A stretch of DNA of 64,000 bases from the NCBI RefSeq assembly GCF_001953175.1, contig NZ_CP018258.1, positions 834,210 through 898,209 of the forward strand, in the 5' to 3' direction. Both the position numbers and the translations under genes were made by a program. Source of the DNA: Dehalogenimonas formicexedens (GTDB lineage Bacteria > Chloroflexota > Dehalococcoidia > Dehalococcoidales > Dehalococcoidaceae). Below, piece after piece: positions 1 to 7,005 of this stretch (positions are counted from its first letter, which is position 1; every line of letters begins with the position of its first letter). The notes under the pieces are model-generated. The model worked only from the letters and a program-made list of their open reading frames with translations. It did not search any database and had not been told where the DNA came from.

Positions 1-661
1 GGAGAGCCGAGATCCGGGCCGGAAGATAATTCAGCACGTCATCAAGCCGTGCAGGAAATTTACTCAGGTATTCGTATTTACCGTGATAACCGATCATGCT
101 GTCGAAGGTGGAAACCACCCGGAACCCAAACGCCGCAGCGATCCCATATGGTCCGAACAAGCTGAAAACGACGAAAAAGAACAGGGGTGAAACCAGGCTA
201 TCGCACAGGCTTTCGGAGACCGATTCGACGGTGGCGGAAACGAGGTATGGCCGTGTCAGTTTCGAAGTGTTCCGGCTTACCAATGCCCTTAGTTCGAAAC
301 GAGCCTTGTCTAACGTTTCGTCGTTCTCGATCAAGTGTTTGATGTGCAACGCCGTCTTTCGAAGGTATACAAAACTGAACGTCATCTTAAGCAAAACGCC
401 GGCGACGATCACATAGAGCACATAGTTGATATCCTTAAGCCAGGAGACGATGAAAAGCGAGGCGGTTATCACAACCGCAGTCAGCCCGAGGGTGGCAACG
501 GCGCCGTAAACGAACTGATAGGTCTTCCCGCCGATGAATCCCAAACGTTCGAGGGAGGAAATAGCCTTGCCTATCCAGGCAACGGGGTGTACCACGTTCG
601 GAGGGTCACCCAAGGTGAACTCAACGGCCAGGGCGACCAGGAGTATCAGGACAATATCCAA
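1..661 (-). CDS. cbiB: Adenosylcobinamide-phosphate synthase CbiB, copy 1 (C-terminus cut by window edge)
   Basis: This is the N-terminal 220 residues of the CbiB encoded in full at 29029-29985 and is identical to it. CbiB is a polytopic membrane protein that attaches the aminopropanol phosphate arm to cobyrate or cobinamide precursors during corrinoid assembly. The first residues form a hydrophobic helix followed by the family segment DPPNVVHPVAWIG. The start is a TTG at 661 with AGGAG six bases upstream. The gene lies nine bases downstream of cbiZ in the same direction. The cut is only the window boundary: under the tandem-duplication reading the rest continues to the left. Confidence 0.88.
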   Translation of the reverse strand, partial: MDIVLILLVALAVEFTLGDPPNVVHPVAWIGKAISSLERLGFIGGKTYQFVYGAVATLGLTAVVITASLFIVSWLKDINYVLYVIVAGVLLKMTFSFVYLRKTALHIKHLIENDETLDKARFELRALVSRNTSKLTRPYLVSATVESVSESLCDSLVSPLFFFVVFSLFGPYGIAAAFGFRVVSTFDSMIGYHGKYEYLSKFPARLDDVLNYLPARISAL

Positions 662-669
662 CGGGACTC

Positions 670-1416
670 CTAACTGTTAAGGGCTTTACGCCTTTTGGTG
701 ATGGCTTCCTTAGTGGCCGCGGTAACCGCCCGCGCCATCAGCGCGCCTATTTTAGTATGTCCGCTGACGTAAGTACATTTTTCGCCTTTACCCGAAACGA
801 TGACAATCTGATCGGTGCCTGTTCCCGTGGCTTGCAGCGCCGGGTTGTAGGAGCTTTTTATTCCGAGATCTTCCAGGGCAACCACCTTGGCTTCTGTCAG
901 GGTTATAAAAGAGGCTGCCATCGCCGCCTGAGTCAGTTCGACCGATGTGAATACAACCGTGTTTATGGTACCAACGGGGTTATGGTGGCGGCCGGTATCT
1001 ACTCCGACCCGCAGGGCATTGCCTTCGACACCGGCGGTTACAAAGGCTATAGCCCAAAGATGGCAGTCGGTTTCTTCGCGATAAGCCAGTTCAGGCATCG
1101 GGACGCCAGTGGAAAGCATGGTGGCATTGTCCAATGAAAGTACCTTGCCGAAAGAATTCGCCTTCAAGATACGCCGGTAATAATCGCGCCAATCCACCGC
1201 CGGGTCATGAAGTTTCATCCATAGCGGTTGGGGAATGTGACAGTTGGCGACCACGCTGACGCGCCGGTATCCCTGGAGGCCGGAGAGTGTCCTCTGGGGC
1301 TCGGGCAGGTGCAACAACAACGCGTTCGAAGGTACGTTCCATATGCGGTGAAAAACCACTTCGGCGGTTATGCCGTGGAAACATCCGAGTATCTCCGAAT
1401 GAATATCCTGGGCCAT
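670..1416 (-). CDS. cbiZ: Adenosylcobinamide amidohydrolase CbiZ, copy 1
   Basis: The 248-residue product is identical to that at 29994-30740. CbiZ hydrolyses the amide bond of adenosylcobinamide or pseudocobalamin to give adenosylcobyric acid, so an imported corrinoid can be rebuilt with a preferred lower ligand. The CbiZ domain covers most of the chain, with the conserved STGVP segment near residue 105, the TAGVEGNALRVG glycine-rich stretch around 128, and a C-terminal region rich in Gly, Thr and His. The gene starts two bases after the btuD stop and lies just before cbiB, so uptake and remodelling appear to be one transcript under the riboswitches at 4475-4818. Confidence 0.9.
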   Translation of the reverse strand: MAQDIHSEILGCFHGITAEVVFHRIWNVPSNALLLHLPEPQRTLSGLQGYRRVSVVANCHIPQPLWMKLHDPAVDWRDYYRRILKANSFGKVLSLDNATMLSTGVPMPELAYREETDCHLWAIAFVTAGVEGNALRVGVDTGRHHNPVGTINTVVFTSVELTQAAMAASFITLTEAKVVALEDLGIKSSYNPALQATGTGTDQIVIVSGKGEKCTYVSGHTKIGALMARAVTAATKEAITKRRKALNS

Positions 1417-1417
1417 T

Positions 1418-2236
1418 TTACGCTCCGTGAACGATGCAAGGTTCGATATCTTTAATGTTGCTGACTTTGGGTAAAACCGCGGGCAGACCGCTTAATGGGT
1501 GAGTGTGGACATAGCTGCCGGGGCCGTAAACGTTGCAAATGTTTTCGGAGGTTATTACCTCTCGGGGGCTACCAAAAGCATACAGTTCACCATTTTTGAT
1601 CAAAACCAGTTTTTCGCAGTAATGTGCCGCCAGGTTCAGGTCGTGAATAGCCGCGATGATCGTAAGATGCCTGTTGGTGCACTCTTCTTTTAATAGATCG
1701 AGAACTTCTATCTGGCGCCCGATGTCCAAATTAGCCGTTGGCTCATCGAGCAATATCCCTTCTGTTTCCTGGGCCAGGGCTCTGGCGATGACCACGCTCT
1801 GAATTTCACCGCCGGACAATTCCGAAATATGCCTGTCGGCGAATTGTTGCACTCCGCAACGTTCCATTGCCCCCCAGGCAATGTCTATGTCATTTTTACT
1901 CTCATATTGGAACATGCCGAGATGTGGATTGCGACCCATGAGAACAATTTCGAAAGCCGTAAAAGCACTGGGCAACACGGGAGTCTGCGGCACCACGCTA
2001 ATCGTCTTGGCTAAATCCCTGTACGACAACTGAGAAATGTCGTTGCCGTTAGTGAGAATGCGCCCCGCTTTGGGGTTCAAGACGTGGCACAGCGCTTTTA
2101 TAATAGTCGATTTGCCGGACCCGTTTGGCCCGACCAGGCCGACCATTTCTCCGGGCATGGCTTTGAAGGTAATATTGCGGACAACCTCTTTATTGCCGTA
2201 AGCGAGGGTGATGTTCTCCATTTCTAGGGTTAACAT
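1418..2236 (-). CDS. btuD: Corrinoid ABC transporter ATP-binding protein BtuD, copy 1
   Basis: The 272-residue cytoplasmic ATPase of the corrinoid importer is identical to copy 2. It has Walker A GPNGSGKST near residue 36, the ABC signature LSGGE near 140, Walker B ILLDEPTANLD near 160 and a switch His in AAIHDLNLAAHYC. The family also includes Fe-siderophore ATPases (FecE/FhuC), but the B12 riboswitches upstream and cbiZ downstream point to corrinoid transport. It directly abuts btuC, whose stop lies at 2237. Confidence 0.92.
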   Translation of the reverse strand: MLTLEMENITLAYGNKEVVRNITFKAMPGEMVGLVGPNGSGKSTIIKALCHVLNPKAGRILTNGNDISQLSYRDLAKTISVVPQTPVLPSAFTAFEIVLMGRNPHLGMFQYESKNDIDIAWGAMERCGVQQFADRHISELSGGEIQSVVIARALAQETEGILLDEPTANLDIGRQIEVLDLLKEECTNRHLTIIAAIHDLNLAAHYCEKLVLIKNGELYAFGSPREVITSENICNVYGPGSYVHTHPLSGLPAVLPKVSNIKDIEPCIVHGA

Positions 2237-3322
2237 TTAGAACAGCACCTTCGTCCTTTTGCGCAACAGGTACATGAAGAACGGCGCACCGCAAAGCGCA
2301 GTAATAATGCCTATCGGTATTTCTGAAGCTCCGACGCTTCGGGAGACGATGTCCGCACCAATCAGAAAAATCGCTCCAACCAGGGCCGAAAAAGGAAGTA
2401 GGAAGCGATAGTCCGCACCCCAGATCAACCTGATGGCATGAGGGATGATAATGCCGACAAAACCGATGATTCCCACGAAAGATACAGCCGCGGCCGTGAT
2501 TATTGTGGCTGCTGCCAACAGCATAACTTTCATCTTCTCGATGTCGACTCCAAGTTGCTTGGCCTGGTCTTCACCAAGCTGGATGATGTTTAGCGACCTG
2601 GCAAACAGGAAAATGAATCCGCTGCCAAGCAAGATGATCGGTAGCGCAATTTCAACATCTGACCATTGGCTCGAAGAAAAACTGCCCATCATCCAGAAAA
2701 CTATTCCGTGGATCTTGTCGCCGCTTATTGTGATGATGAAGTTAACCAGGGCCATGAGCAGCGAACCTACCGCCACACCGCCCAAAATGAGGGTGGTGAC
2801 AGGGATTGACGTCCCTACTTTAGCGATGCTGTATACAACGAAAACGGTGAGAATAGCGCCGAGTGCGGCGAATACAGGAATGATGCTAAATGCTACATTG
2901 TGGAAAGTGATGGGTAAAATAAAACCGATTGCAGCACCCAGAGCGGCCCCCTGGGCAACGCCAATAAGGTAGGGATCTGCTAGCGGGTTGCGGAACAATC
3001 CCTGGTAAGTTGCCCCAGCTACAGAAAGCGCTATTCCGACAGCGCCGGCCAGGATTACTCTAGGGAGCCTGATCTGAGTAATGATGGTTTGTGCAGCATC
3101 TGACCACGTTTGATCTATGTGGATGAACGGCAGCTTGTCCAGGATTATGCTTATAGTGGAACTGAAGGGGATCTGAACGGTGCCGATGGTCGTGGCGAAG
3201 GCGGCCAGCAAGAACAAGCCGGTCAATAACAAAGCCATAGTGACCACGCGGGAATGCCACTTTACGGCCAGCGATGGAGCTGCGTTTACCGCTTTCATTT
3301 GAGTCAGTGAATTCAAGGCCAT
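2237..3322 (-). CDS. btuC: Corrinoid ABC transporter permease BtuC, copy 1
   Basis: The 361-residue inner-membrane permease of the BtuC/FecCD family is identical to copy 2. Multiple hydrophobic segments begin near residue 28, and the family segments RLPRVILAGAVGIALSVAG (near 105), ATYQGLFRNPLADPYLIG and GFVGIIIPHAIR (near 290) are present. Two copies form the channel energised by BtuD and fed by BtuF. The start has no clear ribosome binding site. A strong hairpin separates it from btuF, which may set the protein ratio. Confidence 0.92.
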   Translation of the reverse strand: MALNSLTQMKAVNAAPSLAVKWHSRVVTMALLLTGLFLLAAFATTIGTVQIPFSSTISIILDKLPFIHIDQTWSDAAQTIITQIRLPRVILAGAVGIALSVAGATYQGLFRNPLADPYLIGVAQGAALGAAIGFILPITFHNVAFSIIPVFAALGAILTVFVVYSIAKVGTSIPVTTLILGGVAVGSLLMALVNFIITISGDKIHGIVFWMMGSFSSSQWSDVEIALPIILLGSGFIFLFARSLNIIQLGEDQAKQLGVDIEKMKVMLLAAATIITAAAVSFVGIIGFVGIIIPHAIRLIWGADYRFLLPFSALVGAIFLIGADIVSRSVGASEIPIGIITALCGAPFFMYLLRKRTKVLF

Positions 3323-3331
3323 AGTTTTACA

Positions 3332-3357
3332 CGCGGGACGGCAACCGCCGTCCCGCG
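3332..3357 (-). other. btuF-btuC intercistronic hairpin, copy 1
   Basis: A perfect 10-bp G+C-rich stem (cgcgggacgg / ccgtcccgcg) with a six-base loop lies between the btuF stop (3366) and btuC start (3322). On the minus strand it is followed by tgtaaaac rather than a T run, so it does not look like an intrinsic terminator. Hairpins here in importer operons often protect the upstream binding-protein message from 3' decay; that role is inference. It is repeated exactly at 32656-32681. Confidence 0.6.
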
Positions 3358-3365
3358 CTATTCTT

Positions 3366-4379
3366 TTATTTTATTCCTAATTCTGGATGGATCACTTGTG
3401 CCATAGCTATCAGGCCATCAGCCAGGCGGGGTCCCATTCGCTGGATGATGTTTCCGTCTATATCAAATACCTGCTTGTTTTTCACGGCGGCGACGGTCTG
3501 CAGTTGTGGGTTATTTAGAATCTGGTCTTTGGCTGACCCTGCGGTTCCCATGCCACTGGTGATTATTATGTCCGGATTAGCCGCTACTAAAGCTTCGATT
3601 GACATGGTAGGGTATCCATTGGCCATGCCTCGGGAAATACTGAGTCCGCCCGCCAACTCGACAAGCTGGTACTGCGGGGTATCCGGTCCGACGGTCATTA
3701 GCGGGTCGGGGTACAGGACGTACAAAACCTTTGGCTTCTGGAAGGAGGTAAGCGGGACAGTTTTCGAAGTGACCGAGTCAAACTTCGCTTGCAAAGCTGC
3801 CACTTGTTCGGTCGCCTGCTTCAAATGATCAGTAATCTTTCCGACCAAGATCATGGCATCCATTACATCTTGGATGGTTTTGGGATTCAATGTGAATACG
3901 GCGGTTTTGGGTAGCAGTGATTGTAGTTGAGGAACGACTTTAGTGATGTGCAAATTTGCCGTGAGAATAAGGTCAGGTTGAGCTGCAACGATCGCTTCGG
4001 TATCGGCGGTGGAAAAGCCACCCATCTTCGGCTTGCTCGCGGCCGCCGGTGGATAATCGCAATAAGTGGTGTCACCGATTATGTTTGCGTCGAGTCCTAT
4101 CGAGAAAGCGATCTCGGTATTACCCGGCGCCAAAGACACTATTTTAGTAGCTGGTTTGGTAAAGGTGAATGACTGCCCGGTTTGGTCCTTAATCGTGAGA
4201 GGGAAAGTAACGGTGTAATCGGTGGTCGGCGGTGGCGTCGTGGTAACAGGTGATGTCGTATTTTCGGTCGTGCTTCCACAGCCTGGCAACAGGCCTATCA
4301 TCAGCACGGCGGTCAGGGCGATTGACAGAAAGCCTATTTTGGCCCGTGTGTAATTTATTATTTTATTGAAGCTGATCAT
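3366..4379 (-). CDS. btuF: Corrinoid-binding lipoprotein BtuF, copy 1
   Basis: The 337-residue substrate-binding protein of the corrinoid importer is identical to copy 2. The chosen ATG at 4379 gives a lipoprotein signal: basic N-terminus, hydrophobic run LSIALTAVLMIGLLPGC with a lipobox cysteine, then a Ser/Thr/Pro-rich linker. An in-frame upstream extension to 4553 exists, but it translates through the riboswitch and would bury the signal peptide, so it is rejected. The mature part is a type III periplasmic-binding fold with KIVSLAPGNTEIAFSIGL, paired lobes joined by a helix, and ANPDIIITSG in the second lobe. Confidence 0.9.
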   Translation of the reverse strand: MISFNKIINYTRAKIGFLSIALTAVLMIGLLPGCGSTTENTTSPVTTTPPPTTDYTVTFPLTIKDQTGQSFTFTKPATKIVSLAPGNTEIAFSIGLDANIIGDTTYCDYPPAAASKPKMGGFSTADTEAIVAAQPDLILTANLHITKVVPQLQSLLPKTAVFTLNPKTIQDVMDAMILVGKITDHLKQATEQVAALQAKFDSVTSKTVPLTSFQKPKVLYVLYPDPLMTVGPDTPQYQLVELAGGLSISRGMANGYPTMSIEALVAANPDIIITSGMGTAGSAKDQILNNPQLQTVAAVKNKQVFDIDGNIIQRMGPRLADGLIAMAQVIHPELGIK

Positions 4380-4474
4380 CCTGAACTTTCCTTTTTTGTT
4401 TCGTTGATACTGGTCATCGAAGAAATCTATGTCAGCTTGTATTACACATTTACCCGCCTCCTTTTCCGCGGAGA

Positions 4475-4592
4475 AACACTCGACCTGAGCCGGGGTTCTG
4501 ACTCTCCCAAGAAGATTGGGATTACAGCAGGCGGTACTGTGCCGGACTTTCACCGGACTTGCACCCGTTCACCTGATCAACAGGCTACTCTG
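4475..4592 (-). promoter_or_regulatory. Cobalamin riboswitch, btuF-proximal, copy 1
   Basis: Read on the minus strand, the core contains gtgcaagtccggtgaaag, then tccggcacagtaccgcc, tgctgtaatccc, and gagagtcagaaccccggc, a variant of the B12 box (gagccaggagacctgcc in the canonical class). This matches the conserved cobalamin aptamer core. About 95 bases separate it from the btuF start, with an AAGGAGG followed by a five-codon ORF in between. No T-tract hairpin follows it, so control of this copy may be translational. Ends are approximate. Confidence 0.8.
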
Positions 4593-4620
4593 GTATAGAA
4601 AGATTCTTCTTATATTCGGT

Positions 4621-4660
4621 TAAAAAGAAAACCTCCAAATCCATTGCGGTCAGGAGGTTA
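4621..4660 (-). terminator. Intrinsic terminator between the two cobalamin riboswitches, copy 1
   Basis: On the minus strand the arms aacctcc and ggaggtt enclose a 16-base loop and are followed at once by ttctttttaa. It sits directly 3' of the distal riboswitch and 5' of the proximal one, so it is placed to act as the expression platform of the distal aptamer. Confidence 0.72.
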
Positions 4661-4702
4661 ATGCTTACCAATTTGCGCTCCTTAAACCGCGGAGAGCTTA
4701 GT

Positions 4703-4818
4703 TGCCTTAAGGCCGGGGTTCTGACTCTCCCAAGAATATTGGGATTACAGCAGGCGGTACTGTGCCGGACTTTCACCGGACTTGCTCCCGTAGCTTGAAT
4801 AAACAAGCAGCCTTGAGT
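4703..4818 (-). promoter_or_regulatory. Cobalamin riboswitch, distal, copy 1
   Basis: This is a second aptamer with almost the same core as the proximal one (gagcaagtccggtgaaag, tccggcacagtaccgcc, tgctgtaatccc, gagagtcagaaccccggc). Outer bases caaggc and gccttaag can pair as a P1 stem. The following ctccgcggtttaaggag resembles the ctccgcggaaaaggagg after the proximal aptamer, so the pair probably arose by local duplication. It is followed by the terminator at 4621-4660. Ends are approximate. Confidence 0.8.
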
Positions 4819-4897
4819 TGGCTAATATTTAATTGATTATAATATACGCCGGGTGACGCAGCGTGTCAAATCACGACCTTCGATTCCCGCCCTCGAC

Positions 4898-5641
4898 CTA
4901 GAAAATGCGTAGCGCCTTGTCCCCTACTCTTTTCATATCTAGAGTGAGGATGGTCACTTTGTTCATATATTTCTTTGCCAGTTCGGCGGCGTATTCAACT
5001 TCGGCGTTGGTGGCTGCCCGCCACGGACACTCAGGGACGGGGAAATAGGCATCGATGCGGAAAGGGATGTTCGGATCGATCGAGCCAACGAACTTGGCAA
5101 CCTTTTCGATCTCTTCGGCTTCGATTAATTCCGGTATGAGAACTACCTCGGCGTGAAGGTTCTTGCCCATTTTGGCGATTTCGGCGAAATGAGCAAGAGC
5201 GGGTTTGTTGTTTCTTCCGGTGTACTTACGGTAGATATCGTCGGATACAGCCTTGATGCTGAATATAACCTGATCAATATCAGCCAGATCCGGCATGACA
5301 ATGCCATTGGTCAACAGTATATTATAAGCACCCCATTTCTCGTGCAGCTCTTTAGTCAATTTCGGCAATTCCGGATCCAAGGCCGCCTCGGTTCCCATAA
5401 ATACAGCATATTTGATTTGGAGAGGCTTGAGCAGTTCTATAACCTGGTCATAAGATAAAAATTTGTCTGGTGGGGTAGTTCTTTGCCGGGTCATGATCTC
5501 AGTGGTTGCGTCATCGTAAAGGCTGAAGTCATACAATTCCCAATTCGTATAGCAAGCCTGGCAATCGAGAGTGCACTTAGTCCAAATGTGGATATCCACC
5601 GATCCATACGATGGCTCATAGGCGATATGGTAGACCTTCAA
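4898..5641 (-). CDS. Radical SAM protein of unknown function, copy 1
   Basis: The 247-residue product is identical to copy 2. The radical SAM motif CTLDCQACY (CX3CX2C, near residues 24-31) binds a 4Fe-4S cluster and S-adenosylmethionine. It is followed by barrel segments KYAVFMGTEAALDPEL and NILLTNGIV, resembling pyruvate formate-lyase activating enzymes and related anaerobic activators. The TTG start at 5641 is supported by GGAGGG seven bases upstream. It lies upstream of the riboswitches on the same strand, so it is not itself behind them. The substrate is not recognisable from sequence. Confidence 0.85.
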   Translation of the reverse strand: MKVYHIAYEPSYGSVDIHIWTKCTLDCQACYTNWELYDFSLYDDATTEIMTRQRTTPPDKFLSYDQVIELLKPLQIKYAVFMGTEAALDPELPKLTKELHEKWGAYNILLTNGIVMPDLADIDQVIFSIKAVSDDIYRKYTGRNNKPALAHFAEIAKMGKNLHAEVVLIPELIEAEEIEKVAKFVGSIDPNIPFRIDAYFPVPECPWRAATNAEVEYAAELAKKYMNKVTILTLDMKRVGDKALRIF

Positions 5642-5801
5642 GTTGATCCCTCCGGTTTCTTTGAAAAGTGATTAACGGTCAAGTATACACTCGAACGAGC
5701 CATGGCGGCAAAGTAGAAACAACGCCAAACTCAAATCGCGCGCCTGTTTCCGGCGATACTGTTACACCTAAACAAGGAAAAAACAGTCTTAAACCAAAGG
5801 T

Positions 5802-5952
5802 TTACTCAACCGTCACGCTTTTTGCCAGGTTACGCGGGAAGTCAATCGGGCAGCCTCTGGCCTCCGCGGTGTAATAAGCCAGTAATTGCACCACCACGGC
5901 ATTCAAAATCGGTGATAAAAGCCTGTGTGTGGACGGTATTCTCAAAATATTG
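5802..5952 (-). pseudogene. glmS: glmS 3' fragment at the duplication junction
   Basis: These 151 bases encode only the last 49 residues of the glucosamine-6-phosphate synthase that is intact at 35126-36904, including the C-terminal segment [17 protein letters not shown] and stop. The fragment has no start and is fused at 5952/5953 to atpB in a different frame. It is explained as the edge of the duplicated unit; the complete gene survives next to copy 2. Confidence 0.9.
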
Positions 5953-6582
5953 ATTGAAGAACTTGCTCAGGTAATGAAATACACCCAGCGTCCGCAAGCC
6001 CCAGTATTCGACCATGACGAATGAAACAACCGCTAACACCAGGGGGAAATTGATATCGGTATTGGCGCCGCGAAACAAGATGACGGCGCCTTCGTGGGTG
6101 TCGATGAGGATGGATCCGTAACCGGGGATGAGGTTCATCCAGGCATTGGTAATGACGAAAAGGAAGATGGTTGCCATCAGCGGGAAGAACTTACGGCCGT
6201 TCTTCTCTCCGGCGATGTCCGTGCAGAAGGAGAAGAGGTGATCGATGATGGATTCGGCAACTGCCTGTAGTCTGCCAGGCACCAGTTTCATTCTTCGGGT
6301 GGCAAGGAAAAAGAAAACGGCTAAAACGACTATGCTTATCCAGGCGGTCAACATGGTGTTGGTAATTGCGATGCCGCCGATGTGGGCAATGGCTTCAGCG
6401 GGCAGTTCCGGTCTGGGTTGATCGACGATGATCCAACTGGGCAAACTGACATTTTTGATAATGGATCGGCCGATAGCGCCTGCCAGGAGGCTGACAATAG
6501 ACAGAGCCAGAACGATAATTAAAGAGGCAATAAAGACCGGTTTTGACAGCCCGATTATTTTCTTTTGAGGCGCTTTTGGCAC
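5842..6582 (-). pseudogene. atpB: Truncated ATP synthase F0 subunit a (atpB) fused out of frame to glmS
   Basis: Residues 1-210 (6582 down to 5953) are an F0 subunit a, the membrane proton-channel subunit: hydrophobic helices from residue 15, FFPLMATIFLFVITNAWMN near 137, and VSFVMVEYWGLRTLG then LSKFFN at the break. From 5952 the frame runs through glmS sequence for 36 unrelated residues to a stop at 5842. The part lost includes the conserved helix with the essential arginine (RLFGN-type region), so this copy cannot work. The other F0F1 genes expected downstream are also absent here. The tandem-duplication reading predicts an intact atpB operon about 23.4 kb left of the window. Confidence 0.88.
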
Positions 6583-6598
6583 TATCGATTATCCTTGT

Positions 6599-6811
6599 CT
6601 ATTCGTTGCTATTATCCGGCGGCTTCGGCATCATCCGGTAAGCGCCGTAAAACGCGACTACCAAACCCAGGAAAAGCCCGACTATCAACAGCAGAGGTCC
6701 GGTGTTAAGCTTGGAATCCAGCCATCGACCCAGGAGAATCCCTCCCAGGATCATCAGGCTGATATACCAGCCGATCCCGATGAACTGCAGGCCGGTTCGC
6801 CATCGGTTCAT
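6599..6811 (-). CDS. AtpZ/AtpI-like F0F1 assembly membrane protein
   Basis: A 70-residue protein with two hydrophobic helices (GIGWYISLMILGGILLG and GPLLLIVGLFLGLVVAFYGAY) separated by RWLDSKLNTG, the usual form of AtpZ/AtpI proteins that open ATP synthase operons and help c-ring assembly or cation supply. It lies 16 bases upstream of the atpB remnant in the same direction and behind a good promoter at 6835-6863. Because atpB is broken downstream, this copy leads a decapitated operon. Confidence 0.75.
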   Translation of the reverse strand: MNRWRTGLQFIGIGWYISLMILGGILLGRWLDSKLNTGPLLLIVGLFLGLVVAFYGAYRMMPKPPDNSNE

Positions 6812-6834
6812 CCCTGCCTCAAAAAACCCGACAA

Positions 6835-6863
6835 AGCATATCAGAAGCGCCCATTGGGGTCAA
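6835..6863 (-). promoter_or_regulatory. Promoter of the atp leader gene
   Basis: On the minus strand TTGACC (6863-6858) and TATGCT (6840-6835) are 17 bases apart, about 24 bases upstream of the atpZ-like start. It is divergent from the fhs promoter at 6918-6946. Confidence 0.55.
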
Positions 6864-6917
6864 GTCCTAATACTGATAAAACAATTGTCTAAAAACGGGA
6901 ACAAATGGCCAATCCAT

Positions 6918-6946
6918 TTGACTAGCCAACGACCCCAAACTATACT
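6918..6946 (+). promoter_or_regulatory. Promoter of the fhs-acs operon
   Basis: TTGACT at 6918-6923 and TATACT at 6941-6946 are separated by 17 bases. This is the best sigma-70-type match upstream of fhs and leaves a leader of about 50 bases before the ATG at 7006. Confidence 0.6.
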
Positions 6947-7005
6947 GGACTATTCTATGATTTTTCTCCCGGCGGCATCGTTGTTCGCATTGGAAGATTA
7001 CTAAG

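Larger units (their letters stand above)
1..5952. repeat. Large direct repeat, copy 1 (left part outside window)
   Basis: This block matches 29325-35276 in the same orientation with a constant offset of 29324. All encoded proteins are identical, and every non-coding stretch I compared (riboswitch region, radical SAM to glmS gap, both ends) is base-identical. It starts at the window edge, so its true left end is unseen. The right end is sharp: after the shared run ending ...caaaatattg at 5952, copy 1 continues as atpB and copy 2 continues as glmS. No transposase, integrase, tRNA or terminal inverted repeat is seen at the boundary. It is best read as the end of the left unit of a 29,324-bp tandem duplication; a misassembly is not excluded. 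Confidence 0.93.

Noticed and set aside
4380-4460. Five-codon ORF after AAGGAGG upstream of btuF as a leader peptide gene
   Set aside because: It is too short to support. The AAGGAGG may belong to riboswitch-controlled ribosome access, but the link to the btuF start 60 bases later is unclear.
3366-4553. 395-residue form of BtuF starting at 4553 (and its twin at 33877)
   Set aside because: The extra 58 residues are translated riboswitch and leader RNA, and they would place a lipoprotein signal peptide in the middle of the chain.
4585-4806. 73-codon frame over the distal riboswitch (twin at 33909-34130)
   Set aside because: It reads through the aptamer and terminator, and shares its peptide with the proximal aptamer only because the two RNA elements are similar.
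5842-6582. A genuine atpB-glmS fusion protein
   Set aside because: The frame after the joint is not that of glmS, so the tail is meaningless; both parents are explained by a duplication boundary.
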